The notes: generated from the letters alone by a model not told the origin. DNA of 64,000 nt from Diadema setosum (GCF_964275005.1 NC_092688.1:25534934-25598933); one strand, 5' to 3'. Numbered from the stretch's first letter, positions 21,950 to 33,446 are shown. Made by a program: numbers and translations.

Positions 21950-22360
21950 CTCATCATTTTCCGGAATGAAAGAACTTTCGGACTTACAAATCATATTTCA
22001 TTTTCACATTAACAACCCTTCGGCGTAACAAACTGTAATTAATTTTCGGAATATCAAACCTTCGGAATAATGAACCTTATTGGATTTTCGGATTAGAGAA
22101 CGTTCGGACTATTTCTGATCGACATACCTTTGGACTTACGAACTTTATTTACGAATCTTATTACATGTTAGGATTAACGAACCTTCCAAATACCGAATTT
22201 GATATCATTTTTTAGACCAACAAGCCTTCTGAAACTCTCCACAAATGTTCGGATTAAGGAACCTTATTTCATTTTCAGAATACAAACATCTGGGTATAGG
22301 GAGTTTGTGTGTTTCGGAATAACGAACATCCAGAATGGCGAATATCATCCATCGTATATA
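21950..22360. repeat. Degenerate minisatellite in the 3' flank of gene A
   Basis: Diverged copies of a word like cggaataacgaacctt recur, spaced by short AT-rich pieces, just 3' of the gene A stop codon. The same decayed array follows gene B (43,560-43,960). It therefore existed before the duplication and probably lies in the 3' UTR. Confidence 0.65.
22144..22149 (-). other. Candidate poly(A) signal, gene A
   Basis: AATAAA on the minus strand lies about 275 nt past the stop codon. An AATAAA occurs at the matching place after gene B (43,729-43,734). Conservation of position is suggestive, but the duplication is recent enough that it proves little. Confidence 0.35.
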
Positions 22361-22421
22361 TTCGTCGTTGTTGTGACGTACACGTCAAGACACAGTTCAT
22401 AAAATGAGTGTAAAAGCATAT

Positions 22422-23237
22422 TTAGAGTTCTGGTTCATGAGGAATACTCTCATACACTGTTGAATTGAAGTCATCTTCTCTTCTTGGGGAAATGTCGCTT
22501 TCGCAGAAATCTGTTTCTGTGGATGGAAAGTTGTTTTGGCTTTCACAGCGACCATTGATGTTTTCATCAGTATGTGCTTCTAAAACGAGATAGCCATGTT
22601 CATCCAGCTCATGCTCCACTCTTGGCGTGCTAGGATAGATAGAAGCCGCATATAAAGGATCGTTCTGGGTCATCACATAAGGACAAAAATCGTCATTTCC
22701 TTCGATATTCCAGTAAGTAGGACAGTACTGCAGTTCTGGAATGTTCGCGGATTGGTCAGAAGCTGAGGGAATTTCGTGGTATATTGACGATTCGACGTTT
22801 CCAGACTGACTAGTGTCACCTGCAGCTCTTGTGGGCTGATTAGATAATGCTGTGCCGACTGTGTTACCACTGGGTGAGACTCTGTTGATATCACAAAGCT
22901 CTATCGTACCCCGACTTGCCTGAGGTTGATGTCTTGTAACTCTGCGCAGACTGACATTGGAAAGGAGGTAGCCGTCTTCATTAACGTCGTCTTCCTCTTT
23001 ATCAAAATGCTTTGATTGAAGAAATATGACCTCCTTCTTCCCTTTCTTTCCTGAGCCTGACATGTCCATGTACAGTGCTTTCGTGTTATCGGCTCCAGTA
23101 TTTATACACTCAAGAAAGTGTTCAATATCCTGGTGTATAACGTCATAAGAAGGACGTGACCTAGTTTCTGATGAACTTGCAATACCTCTCCCGCTGCTCA
23201 TTCTAGTTTCAAGAGACAGGTCTGGTGATATGTAACC
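22422..23237 (-). CDS. Main cytoplasmic tail exon with tyrosine signalling motifs, gene A
   Basis: An 816-nt terminal exon starts after a cattgtgtag acceptor in phase 0 and runs 271 codons to a stop. It is hydrophilic, with no membrane segment or enzyme motif. Tyrosine motifs by exon residue are ALYMDM at 54-59 (YxxM, the PI3-kinase SH2 type), SIYHEI at 151-156 (fits the ITIM pattern), YWNI at 175-178 (YxN, Grb2 type), GYLVL at 215-219 and TVYESI at 260-265 (ITSM-like). All five are kept in gene B while the stretch between about residues 100 and 145 is poorly conserved. The motif assignments are pattern matches, and phosphorylation is inferred. Confidence 0.85.
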   Translation of the reverse strand, partial: GYISPDLSLETRMSSGRGIASSSETRSRPSYDVIHQDIEHFLECINTGADNTKALYMDMSGSGKKGKKEVIFLQSKHFDKEEDDVNEDGYLLSNVSLRRVTRHQPQASRGTIELCDINRVSPSGNTVGTALSNQPTRAAGDTSQSGNVESSIYHEIPSASDQSANIPELQYCPTYWNIEGNDDFCPYVMTQNDPLYAASIYPSTPRVEHELDEHGYLVLEAHTDENINGRCESQNNFPSTETDFCESDISPRREDDFNSTVYESIPHEPEL

Positions 23238-24077
23238 CTACACAATGAAACACACACAAAGTTGCCTTGCAGCACAAGTATCATAGAAAATAATGGAAAT
23301 GGTTAGTATTTTCTGCTTAAGAATAGATAAACTTGCATGTTCCCACATCATCAAAACAGTTGGAAGTTAAGAGAAAAGAGAATCTGAAAAATAGGGCATA
23401 TGTATGTCAGTACACTGCTTGGGTCAACTTATTGTGTGTGGACCAACTTGGCATTTAAAATTTAAAGAAACTACACGTGATTTATTGTGAAATAAACGTA
23501 GACCTTGGGACACTCAGATTCCGTTTATGTCAAGGCAGCAATCAAAAGCCCTGCGGTCCGTTGAGTTTCTAAAATAGATACGCATTCTGAGGTGGAAAAT
23601 GAGATACCCAACTTTTAACGGAAGTAGTTTGGTGTACGTATAAAATCAACAAATCGAACAGATACGCATATACGATCATACATGCTTACCGGGGAAATCA
23701 AATCTATGCAACTTTTTGTGGATTTTCTGCTCCACGTTGAGCCTATATTTATTCTTTTTGTTGTTGTTGTTGCTTTTCAGATGACTCTATACTTTCTCAT
23801 GTCAGTTCAAATGCAACATACTCACGTATGTCTGTTCTATGAAGCACGTATGGTATTCATGTAGTATACTCCTATTAAAAACCAAAATAAGCTATAACTT
23901 TCCAAAGAAACTTTTAACAAAAAGTTGGTGGAGTTTTCCAGCTTAACGTTTCCTTTTCAAGCCTGTGCTCACCCTTCCCAAATTAAAAAAAAAAAAAAAC
24001 CGCACATATAGACAGTGAAATTATCAGTTCTGAAATCGAAACCTGTGACCCATAAGACGTAATTCGTATGTTATTAC
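23238..24077. other. Intron between cytoplasmic exons, gene A
   Basis: This is 840 nt of AT-rich intron with a (TTG)n stretch near 23,757 and an A-run near 23,985. No exon is seen. The matching gene B intron carries a pogo-like MITE that is absent here. Confidence 0.6.
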
Positions 24078-24228
24078 CGCTGCACGGTTCTCATACGCGT
24101 TCTCTGGATGAGCTGTGGCGCCTCCGTGATCTCCTGTGCCTTCAATATAAGTCGAAGTGTTTGGCGGATCCAGCTGCGACAGCTCTTCACTGGACTGGAC
24201 TTTCGAACGTCTCGAAGCTTTTCGACGC
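24078..24228 (-). CDS. First cytoplasmic exon, gene A
   Basis: A 151-nt exon runs from acceptor ctattcgcag to donor GTAATA. It enters in phase 2 from the membrane exon and leaves in phase 0. It reads RRKASRRSKVQSSEELSQLD and ends with ENAYEN. The basic start fits a stop-transfer region just inside the membrane, and AYEN is a YxN motif. Gene B has a longer version (223 nt) with an extra Ser/Thr-rich stretch after STPGS. Confidence 0.82.
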
Positions 24229-25070
24229 CTGCGAATAGCATTCCATGAATAAAGACATATAAAAATAGAAATGAATGTATGCCAAATGTGTGGAGGGGAT
24301 GTTGTTGCGGGTGATAGTCTAAATAGATACATTAATCTGGTGTCTATTCATATTTTTACATCACTTTTAATAAACACGATGTGATAAACAATTCCCATAA
24401 CTCCAGCATTGTCTACCATAGTGCAATACAAACAAAATACCAAGACGTTTTGTTCAGTCGAAGTACATAATGTACCCAAATGAGTTTAACTTTTTGCAGC
24501 AAAGTTTTTATATGAGTCAGACTAAATCGAGATGTAAATTTCCTCTTTAAATTAGTGAACCTTTCATTATAATCGTTATGTCACAAAATACCAGCAGAAT
24601 GCCTCGATGGGTAAAACAAGCAATTATAGTACAGGTGCTCATTCCTTTTTCCTGATACGTTAATTAATCGTGCTATTGAGATTTGCTAATATTTCGCACT
24701 GGCTTAACACACAAAACTGTCTTTATTTTTGGTCACCATTGTAATCGTTTGGTGGTGAGATTCCACAAATGAAGTGATACAAAAATATATTCTTTTATAT
24801 TCTCAGATTTTAGAGAATGACTACAATTAGAGATTCTGAAACTGAATTCTCGGCGCCATGTGTTTTCGTGATGACCTCGCATATATATATATATATTTTT
24901 TTTTTTTTGCACAACAACACATGTAATACAACAATCAATACGGCATCCATAATATGCACTTAGCAGTAGCATACACCCGATGCTGCCTTTGAATTATTTA
25001 TCATGCATTTTGCAGAACCCTCAATGAATTGATAAACTACCCCCTTTCCCAAAGTTCATACAATCATCAC
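24229..25070. other. Intron between first cytoplasmic and membrane exons, gene A
   Basis: This is AT-rich, with a (TA)n and T-run near 24,881-24,907. It is collinear with the gene B intron. No exon was recognised. Confidence 0.55.
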
Positions 25071-25191
25071 CTTTCCTTTTGATGTTTGCGCCAAGCCCTA
25101 ATCATGGACAGTATGACAAGCACTGCGAAAACAACACCAAGAAGGGTCCCCAGGATGTAGGTAGTAAAATACATCTCATAAGGTTTGGTAT
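25071..25191 (-). CDS. Transmembrane exon, gene A
   Basis: A 121-nt exon lies between tatcttccag and GTGATG, entering in phase 1 and leaving in phase 2. It reads DTKPYEMYFTTYILGTLLGV followed by VFAVLVILSMIRAWRKHQKE. This is a single hydrophobic helix of about 23 residues, followed by basic residues that mark the cytoplasmic side and set a type I topology. The helix contains a GTLLG small-residue patch. The gene B exon is the same length and closely similar. Confidence 0.88.
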
Positions 25192-26399
25192 CTGGAAGAT
25201 AGATAATTTAGTTATACCGTCGTCACCTTTGAAGTACATACGTGAACAGTTTGTTTTCTTGTTATTTTTTTTTCTCTGATAATCACTACAGGCAGATAAT
25301 GCTGCCTTTCATCAGACTGGCTATCATATACAGAAATAATCTTATTTCATAACCTGGCAAGAATTATCATATTTCTCAAATTAATCTTGTTTCATGCATA
25401 CCGTTTAAGAAACTATTTCCTGATTTGACTTTGCTAATGAGGAGCTATCATTTCCTGTTACGACAGAATGAGATGAGAAAATTAACAAAATTGGCTCTCT
25501 TTAAAGCGTTTTATTTACAAAATGGTAGTTGGTTGTTGGCTTTGGAAATTAATGATCTTGAAGGAAAGCGTAAATGGCAAATTATTAACAAATTTGCAAT
25601 CAGTTTTGAATGGTGGCAGGAAAGCATATTACAACAGGCTCTGATCTTGGAAAAGCATCCAGACTTGACTAGGTTATTGAAAGAAAATATAACGAGGTTA
25701 CAAAACATAATCGATCGAAAGTCATTTTAGACTTGCTAATTTTCTAAAATGAAAGGGATGCCCATAATGAAACTCCTCCCCCCCCAAAAAAAAAAAAAAT
25801 GTTTTTTCATAAGATCTACGGAAATTTTTAGCAGCTTTATTTTTTTTTCTCCGTTGAAGAAAAGCTCAAGACAAAGAACCGTTCTTAATTGACAGTGGAC
25901 ATTTTGACCTTTAAATTCTAGTATCTTTTTTTTTTTTGCCACGTTTTCAAACTCTAGTGTCCGCAGCATTTTTATGTTAAAGTGGCCATGATGATCTCAA
26001 GTCACAAAGCTTCAGAGTATTGGGAGTAAACATTTGCATCGTGACTCCGATATTATGCCATTAAGTATCACGAAAGCTTTACTCATCCTTATACCATGAG
26101 ACATTGAATTTGACATTGTAATCGCTTGAAATGAGGCAAGTAAAATATCCGAAATCTCTAGAGTATCACGAGCTCTTTACTCGTCCTTATTCCATAAGAC
26201 ATTGACATTTTCATCGCTTGAACCGAGGTTAGTGAAATATACCGAAATCACTATGGATAGCCACATGTAGTTTGATTTGTCAATATCATACGATCAAGTC
26301 CATGAAAGGATTGTATTATAGACAATAGCAAATTGCAGGCGAGTAGAGGCAAATATTTTTTGATGTAATTATCGCCTACGGGTTGAACACTAAACTCAC
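25192..26399. other. Intron with an unrecognised 101-codon open frame
   Basis: A plus-strand open frame at 25,425-25,730 contains FEWWQESILQQALILEKHPD and ends DRKSF. Its start overlaps DNA that is paralogous but non-coding at 46,720-46,780 near gene B, and the rest has no match there. It could be chance or a fragment of an inserted gene. Poly(C)/poly(A) runs follow near 25,777-25,799. Confidence 0.3.
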
Positions 26400-26459
26400 C
26401 TGACTGAGACGTTACAGTTGTGTCTCCCAACGTTGAAGTCAGAGTTGTCTGCGTCTTCC
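26400..26459 (-). CDS. Ser/Thr-rich stalk exon 2, gene A
   Basis: A 60-nt exon lies between gaatgcacag and GTGAGT, phase 1 at both ends. It reads KTQTTLTSTLGDTTVTSQS, rich in Ser and Thr and likely O-glycosylated, forming an extended stalk above the membrane. Confidence 0.7.
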
Positions 26460-27133
26460 CTGTGCATTCAAATAAGGGAGTTCACGGTTGTGATTTGCGC
26501 ATGTGCAGAACAAAGGTCAAATGAGAATGTCTGTGTATTTGCCACTGACTTTAAAACGTAAAGAAGTCTCGAGCAACTCTGAGAATCTGAATTGTGTCAG
26601 TGCAAATGAGACATGCCCTAACCATGAACTCCCTTATAAACCCACTGCAATTATTGACGACATACATGTTGATGATATAATTATACAGCTTAAACAGTTT
26701 GTGCCTTTCTGACAGCACTTTTATGGGCAACTTCACTTTGATCGAGGTATTTGTCGTGCATTAGTGGGCATAATAAAAATGCCGACGGTATAATGAATTC
26801 ATGTAATATTGTCTTTTTCCCTATCAATTATTATTCGTTGTAGTCAAATGAAGTGATAGTCTTTGCCGATAACAAAGTTTAAACAAGATCACCATTTTGC
26901 ACTTTCAACTTCTACGGACTGTACAGTAATTACCGGTTTATTTATTTTTTTTTTTTGGTGTTTATCAAAAACGCTTGATATAATTACAAGGGCTAATCAA
27001 TGTTTATACATGTACCAAATATCAATTACTGTTAGATTATAATTATTACCATCATGACAAATGTTTTATACACACAAACAGTATTCACATGTAATTCATA
27101 ATTATGACTGTACTTGCCAACTGCAATACATAC

Positions 27134-27199
27134 CTATATAAGTGCTTTCTATACTTTGTGTAGGCATTGTGCTGATAATGACATCTTGCCATTCTGCGT
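27134..27199 (-). CDS. Ser/Thr-rich stalk exon 1, gene A
   Basis: A 66-nt exon lies between tgttcacag and GTATGT, phase 1 at both ends. It reads NAEWQDVIISTMPTQSIEST followed by YI. It links the sushi domain to the second stalk exon. No counterpart was found near gene B inside the window. Confidence 0.65.
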
Positions 27200-27652
27200 C
27201 TGTGAACAAACATTCCCATCCCCAAAAACAATGAAAAACTCATGAAAAGATATTATGTGATACTTTATAGAGGTAATACTGTCGTAATGAAAAGGACTGA
27301 TATGTGTGCTGTAGTAGTTTTGGAGGGATTAAATGTTGAAGATGTTCGGTAAGCGTTCTTGATGTTTACTCTTTTGGTATACAATATTCAATTAAGAGGG
27401 GAAAATATAAATTGGGCATTTTGCAAGCACATGACATACTCATGAATATAAGAGTATATGAATAAGTCAAGGTTTATCAATCCTAATTAATTAGTCAAAG
27501 GGTATTAACACTACAGCGAAAAATTCCGGGTAGACAGAAATTTGTAGCTATAGGGTATAATCTCATGTCAACGTATTTTACTGATTTTAATATTTCAATT
27601 TTTCTCGTATAAGACGTGGAAGTACTAATTACAAGACCATGGCATAAATGCA

Positions 27653-27688
27653 CACACACACACACACATACACACACACACACACACA
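27653..27688. repeat. (CA)n microsatellite
   Basis: A simple CA run with one TA interruption lies in the intron after the gene A sushi exon. Confidence 0.95.
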
Positions 27689-27849
27689 AAAATACTTCAT
27701 AAAACTTCTCTCATTCATGACGCAAAGAAAAATACTGTCTCTGTTTACCTTCTCTCACACTTTTGATACAAAGCAACAGAGCATAGATTACTTGAGATAA
27801 AATTATTGCTAATGTCTGGTAAATTTGTAGGACAGGCCGTTTGTTTTAC

Positions 27850-28059
27850 TTTCGACTGCTTGGCAAGAAGGGACTGAAGCGTTCCAAACCGGGAAGTAAG
27901 TCGACCATCCTGATAGTCCCACACACTGCAGTGTCGCACTCCCGTTGACGGCGTAACCTTTGTCACAGCTGAGAGTTATCTTCGAACCTAAGCTCGTGAT
28001 GCCAGAGTCCCAACTTCCATTGGACACAATCCCAGGATGATCACAAAATCCGACGGAGA
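27850..28059 (-). CDS. Sushi/CCP domain exon, gene A
   Basis: A 210-nt exon lies between ctttattgaag and GTAAAA, phase 1 at both ends. It encodes one sushi module: SVGFCDHPGIVSNGSWDS, then LSCDKGYAVNG, LQCVGLSGW and a final PSCQAVE. Four cysteines and the conserved Gly/Trp pattern are present. It is identical in length and phase to the gene C exon, with changes clustered in the loop around SGITSLGSK. Confidence 0.88.
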
Positions 28060-29160
28060 CTTCAATAAAGGAGAGGTGTAGGGAATTTCCGTGAGCCATG
28101 AGGGAAAGGTTGAAATAACCAGTATATATCATCAACCACCATATACCATATAGAGAGACCTACTAAAGCAATCATGAGACTTGCATTAACCTATGACGCC
28201 ACTGGCGAATATAATGAATATGAAATCATAATGACTGCATACATTAATGTATTTATGAATATGACATAAAATAGAATACAATGCAAGCCAGAAAATGTGA
28301 TTCTATGAATGGATTACTTCCTTAATATTACTATTTACGGGACCCTGTACAAGGGGGTTCTAAACTATCAGTTAAAAAGGAGAAGCGTTGATGTGCATTG
28401 ATAAGTTTTGTTATGGGGATGAACAGATAAGCATATAAGCCATTCTGTAATTACACTTTGCGCATGAGCAGAAAGTATTGTACTTTGCCATAAGCGGTTG
28501 TGATGTAACGATTATTCACGTAATTCTTACAAGCAGTGTTTGACAATTTTCTGTTTGTTTTTTGTTTATTTGTTTGTTTTTAGGGCGCTGCACTGTAATG
28601 ACCAATTCACATGCACTTCAAATGCAATGAACACATCAACCTGACAGCAACAAAGTGTTCATAAAAGCCCAGGGTTTGGCAAAATGATAACAAAAAAACT
28701 CTGTGTTCAGGCATTCAATGCAAAACCGTTTATGAAATGCTTCTCACTGGTCTCCTGCTGGTTTAGGCAAATACGTTCTTCTTCATTTTTTGATATGAAT
28801 CTCATAGAATGTTATGTCGAGCAAGCCTATAATACATTATGTCTCTTGAGTGAAGTGGGTAACCAACTGAGAAAAAAAGTCATTCTCGAAATGTGCACAT
28901 GCATACAAAAGGTCTATTGTGAGGACTACATGTATTAACTGCAAACAATAATACTGTCTTCATAATCATTGATGCTTGCCTACAATATATTTTGGTTTTG
29001 ATAGATACTTTATTTTCTGCAAATCAATATATACATAAATTGAATAATCGTGAACATGGGAAACATACAAAGTATATTTGAAACAGAGTCGTTTGACTTG
29101 CATAAACAACGATATAAAAGGAAATTAATGATATTACAGTATGCATGTCTATGCAGCTGG
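28060..29160. other. Intron DNA, gene A, before the LINE block
   Basis: This is AT-rich. The 84-codon open frame at 28,684-28,938 shows no recognisable domain and is probably chance. Confidence 0.45.
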
Positions 29161-32100
29161 GATTACAATAACAATATCATATTTAAGAAATGATAATGCA
29201 GAGGGCCGCCATTGTAAGCATTGCTTGAAAAGATGGCCGGCCCGAGGAGAAGGTAGGTAGGTAAATTGGTAAACAATACAAATTCTGCTGCGAAGATAGC
29301 AGGGGAAAATAAACTCTGATGTGTGATGGTGGTGAATGTGCGTGCGAGTGCTTGAGAGTGCACAGGGGCAGATAGGCTGGGATTTGGAATGATAAAATTG
29401 GTTTGCTGGAAGAGGGAATGACTTACGATGTTGCTACTATCGGGAGACCAACATAAGTCATATAAATTATTCATACTTAATTCGTATTTGAAGTATACTG
29501 TGATAAATATGCTTCTTTAAGTTTGCTTTGAATGAAAACAAGGAGGCACACTGTTTCAACTCCTCAGGAAGAGTGTTCCATGTATCCGGACCGTGATGTC
29601 TAATCGACTTTTGAGCAAGTAAAAGCTTTGGATTACTTAAATGAAAATCATGGGAACGACGGGTAGGGTATGAGTGAATATGATCATTAGTTACTTGGGC
29701 ATTATGGAAAAATATGGTAATAAATTTCGAATGTGTTTATACATAAATATAGCAGTTAAGTATGAATGTATATCATGGGCCTTTAGAGTTTTTAGGCGAT
29801 AAAATATGGGATCAGTGTGAGCCAAAAAATTTGAATGTGTGCATATACGAAGAGCCTTTTTCTGAAGAAGAAAATTGTGTTCAATTTGGTTTTGCTACAG
29901 TTGCCCCATACAATATTACAGTACATTACATATTCAGAGCCACACGCATCTATCACGCCAGACTCATCGAAAACTGCGGAGATGATCATAAGAAGCTTTT
30001 CAACGTCGCCAATCGACTTTTGAACCGCAAACAGTCATATCCATTGCCTAAACATGTCGATGGCTGTGTCATGGCTGAAACTTTTAGTCAGTTTTTTCAT
30101 TCGAAAGTTGAAAAAATCCGAGATAATTTCAATTGTAATGTTGTACTATCTGAATCTGAACCTGTTACCTCTTCCACACTGGAAACCTTCCAACATACAA
30201 CTACTGATGAAATACTTCTCCTTCTTCGTAAATTGCCTCCTAAATCCTGTCCATTGGATCCGGTTCCAACCATTCTCTTAAAGGACTGCGCACCCACGTT
30301 TGCCCCGATTATTTCTCAAATTGTTAACCTCAGTATCGAGCAAGCTACCGTACCCTTATCTTTAAAGAAAGGTCTGATCCGTCCTTTGCTGAAAAAAACC
30401 TTCATTGGATAAGGAATCATTGACAAGTTATCGTCCTGTATGCAATCTTTCATTTTTGTTCAAGATTTTAGAGAGAGTTGTGTTTTCGAGACTCTCAGAC
30501 TATATGCTGGAACATGGTTTATTCGATCCTTTACAGTCGGCTTATCGCCCTCACCATAGTGTGGAGACACTTTTGATAAATGTTTCTAGTTATATTTTAA
30601 GGGAAATGGATTCCGGATCCGTCACAGCAATGGTTTTGTTGGATCTGTTTTCGGCCTTCGACACTGTAGATCACAGAATTCTTGTCAATACACTTAGAAG
30701 TTTGGGTATCCAGGGACAAGCTCTCGAATGGTTTAAATCATACCTATCACACCATTCACAGTCTGTTCTTTTGAATGGTGTCATATCGTCTTCAAAGCCA
30801 TTAGGCTGTGGTGTACCTCAAGGCTCTGTTGGCGGGCCCACCCTTTTTTCTATCTATTTGATCGGTCTGCGGAAAATATTTCAAAGGCATTCTGTTCGGT
30901 ATCATCTATATGCAGACGACATACAAGTTTTTGTATCTTTTCCACCACATCAAATCCAAGCATCTCATGCACTGCGCTGTCTAGAAAATTGCATCATTGA
31001 TATTGATGCTTGGATGAGGTCTAACTCATTGTTTCTAAACCACAGCAAGTGTGAATTTATCCTTTTTGGTTGTAAATCTCACTTGAATAAGTTGGATATT
31101 AATTGTATTTCGATTGTAGGTAATGATATTCCTCTGTCAAAGTCATGTCGCAATCTGGGTGTTATGTTTGACTCTCGCATGGCTATGTCCGATCAAATCA
31201 CCAACATTTCTAAATCAGTCCGTTATCAATTGCGCAATATTGGTTTTATTCGCAAGTATTTGACTCGCTCTGCCACGGAAAAACTTGTTCATGCACTTAT
31301 TTCTTCACGCCTTGATTTTGGTAATGGTTTGTTTTTCAATCTACCAAACTCGCAAATTGCCCAATTACAAAAGCTACAAAATGCCGCTGCACGTATTGTT
31401 TCTTTGTCAAGTAAACGCAGTCATATCACACCTATCCTGAAGAGTCTTCATTGGTTGCCTGTACAGGAGCGAATTCGGTTTAAGATACTTCTTTTGGTTT
31501 ATCATGTTATTGAGGGAACAGCTCCTGATTACAATGTTTGTTTGTTTCGTCAATACCAACCTTCACGAACTCTTCGATCCTCAACTTCAGGTCTCTTACA
31601 TATTCCGTTTTCTAGGAAATCTTGGGGGGAACGTGCTTTCGCTCACGCTGGACCAACACTGTGGAATTCACTTCCTCGTGAGCTGAAAGACTCAAGCTCT
31701 ATAACATCTTTCAGGAGTAATTTAAAATCCTATCTGTTTAGCAGTGCATTTTGAAGACCAGTGTCTTTTGAAGACAGACTTTCATGTCTTTTTTTCTTCT
31801 TCTTCATCTTCTTCTATTACTGTGATGTACTTGTATTTTCAATCTGTTTGCTTTGATGTACCTATTGTAAAGCGCCTTGAGCATTTAATCAAAGTGGAGA
31901 ACGGCGCTATAGAAGCGTATGAAAATGTATAAAACATGTTTTATCAATATTCAATGAAAGCTTATTACTTCTAAACCATTTCGAAATATTACTTAATTCC
32001 ATGTTAAATGTATCAACCAATGTTACAATATCCTTGTGGGAATAAAAGACATTGGTGTCGTCTGCTTATAAAATGAAGTTTAAACAAAGAGAGGAATTAA

Positions 32101-33125
32101 TGATATCATTAATGTAAATCAAAAAAAGTAGGGGCCCGAGGATAGATCCCTGAGGGACACCACATGACACGTTCAAATGGAACGAATGACTGGATTTAAA
32201 TGCAACATATTGTTTTCGATGACTTAGATAACTTCTAAACCATGACAAAGTAATCCCTCTCACGCCATAATTATGTAATTTTTCAAATAAAATGTCATGA
32301 TCAATAGTGTCGAATGCTTTACTAAGATCCATAAAAACTCCGATTATGTGCTCCTTTTTAATAAGCGCATCAATAATATTATCAACAGATTTGATTATAG
32401 CATAATCGGTAGAAAATCCTTTCCTAAAACCAAACTGATTCACATTTAATATTTCATTTTCAATCATGAACGAGGAGAGACGCTTATAAACTAATTTTTC
32501 TAAAATTTTCGATATTGCAGGTAACAATGAGATGGGTCTATAATTTTTCACCAATGATGGATCTTCTCTTTTATAAATGGGGATAACTTTGGCGATTTTA
32601 AAAGAGTCTGGAAACTCACCGTTAAGTAAGGATAAATTAAATATATGGGTGAGAGGGGCTGCTAAGGGGTGAATTATTTTTTTCAAAAAATTCACCCTTA
32701 AGTTGTCAGGCCCACAGGAATTACTACATTTCAGAGATCGAACAATATCAATAATTTCTGATTCATTTATTGGAGTAAAAAACAAGGAGTTTTGATTACT
32801 TTCAGATATAATTTTTGATATCATTTATGAGAATAGATGCAGCTATAGAAGGACCAACATTAACAAAAAAAAAATTGTTAAAAATATTTGCAATTTGATC
32901 AGGATTAATAATAACTTTATCATTATGGGTAATGCTAATCAGGACATTCCGTAGGTTTCTTTTTGAGTATTTCATTAACAATCCGCCAAAGAGCATTTTT
33001 ATCATCCTTATTAGATTCGAGTTTATTTGAAATATATGATTTACGTGAAACTCGAATCAAAGAAGTGAATCTATTTCTATATGTTTTATACCTTTTCGCG
33101 TTTTCAGGAGTAGGTTTCCTCAGAG
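29161..33125 (-). mobile_element. LINE (CR1/Jockey superfamily), split by a second LINE
   Basis: On the minus strand the right part (33,125-31,936) reads a linker and then reverse transcriptase: NYRPISLLPAISKILEKLVY, FMDLSKAFDTIDHDILFEKL, CGVPQGSILGPLLFLIYIND and ADDTNVF. The left part (29,940-29,161) reads YCNIVWGNCSKTKLNT and the C-terminal HSYPTRRSHDFHLSNPKLLL and TWNTLPEEL, then a 3' UTR. About 90 residues expected between the parts are absent, so the nested insertion probably came with a loss. The 5' end, including the endonuclease, is truncated near the WSC exon. This LINE is related to, but distinct from, the one at 3.2-6.5 kb. Confidence 0.82.
29940..31935 (+). mobile_element. L2-like LINE nested in the minus-strand LINE
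   Basis: The plus-strand frame 30,405-31,754 (449 aa) carries SYRPVCNLSFLFKILERVVF, VLLDLFSAFDTVDHRILVNT, CGVPQGSVGGPTLFSIYL and LYADDIQVF, then the C-terminal LHWLPVQERIRFKILLLVYH and GPTLWNSLPRELKD. The part before it (29,945-30,410) is in another frame, so one break separates them. The 3' end reads aagcgccttgagcatttaat then ggcgctatagaagcg, typical of L2/CR1-type 3' tails. The 5' end is truncated and lacks the endonuclease. It is one of the better preserved elements in the window. Confidence 0.87.
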
Positions 33126-33176
33126 ATATTTTATTTCACACTCTAATGTCAAGAAATCTTTGCTTCCGATACTCAC

Positions 33177-33446
33177 TGTTAAATGAACGATGTCGGTTGG
33201 AGTCAATTTCTGTCGCAAATGGACATGTCCAACTGTGAGAAAAGTTTCCGCCAGAAATCATCTGCGCATACGTTTCAGACTGAAAATAAATGCACACTCC
33301 TTGTTGTACGACAGCAACGCCATTGCTTTCGGCCTGTCTTCTACAGGTGGACATGCACTCGCCGTCCGAATCAACGCCAAGTTTAACTTGAGATGCTGCT
33401 TGAAGGTTTAGTAGGTTACCTTTGTAGCATCCGAGAAATCCAGGCT
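33177..33446 (-). CDS. WSC-like domain exon, gene A
   Basis: A 270-nt exon lies between tgctgtag and GTGAGT, phase 1 at both ends. It reads PGFLGCYKGNLLNLQAAS, then GECMSTCRRQAESNGVAVVQ and SETYAQMISGGNFSHSWTCP. It is the paralogue of 1,805-1,536. The CxC motif of WSC domains is CIY here, which would leave one cysteine unpaired compared with gene C. Confidence 0.75.

Noticed and set aside
24881-24907. (TA)n plus T-run considered as a TATA-type promoter
   Set aside because: It is a simple repeat inside an intron of gene A.
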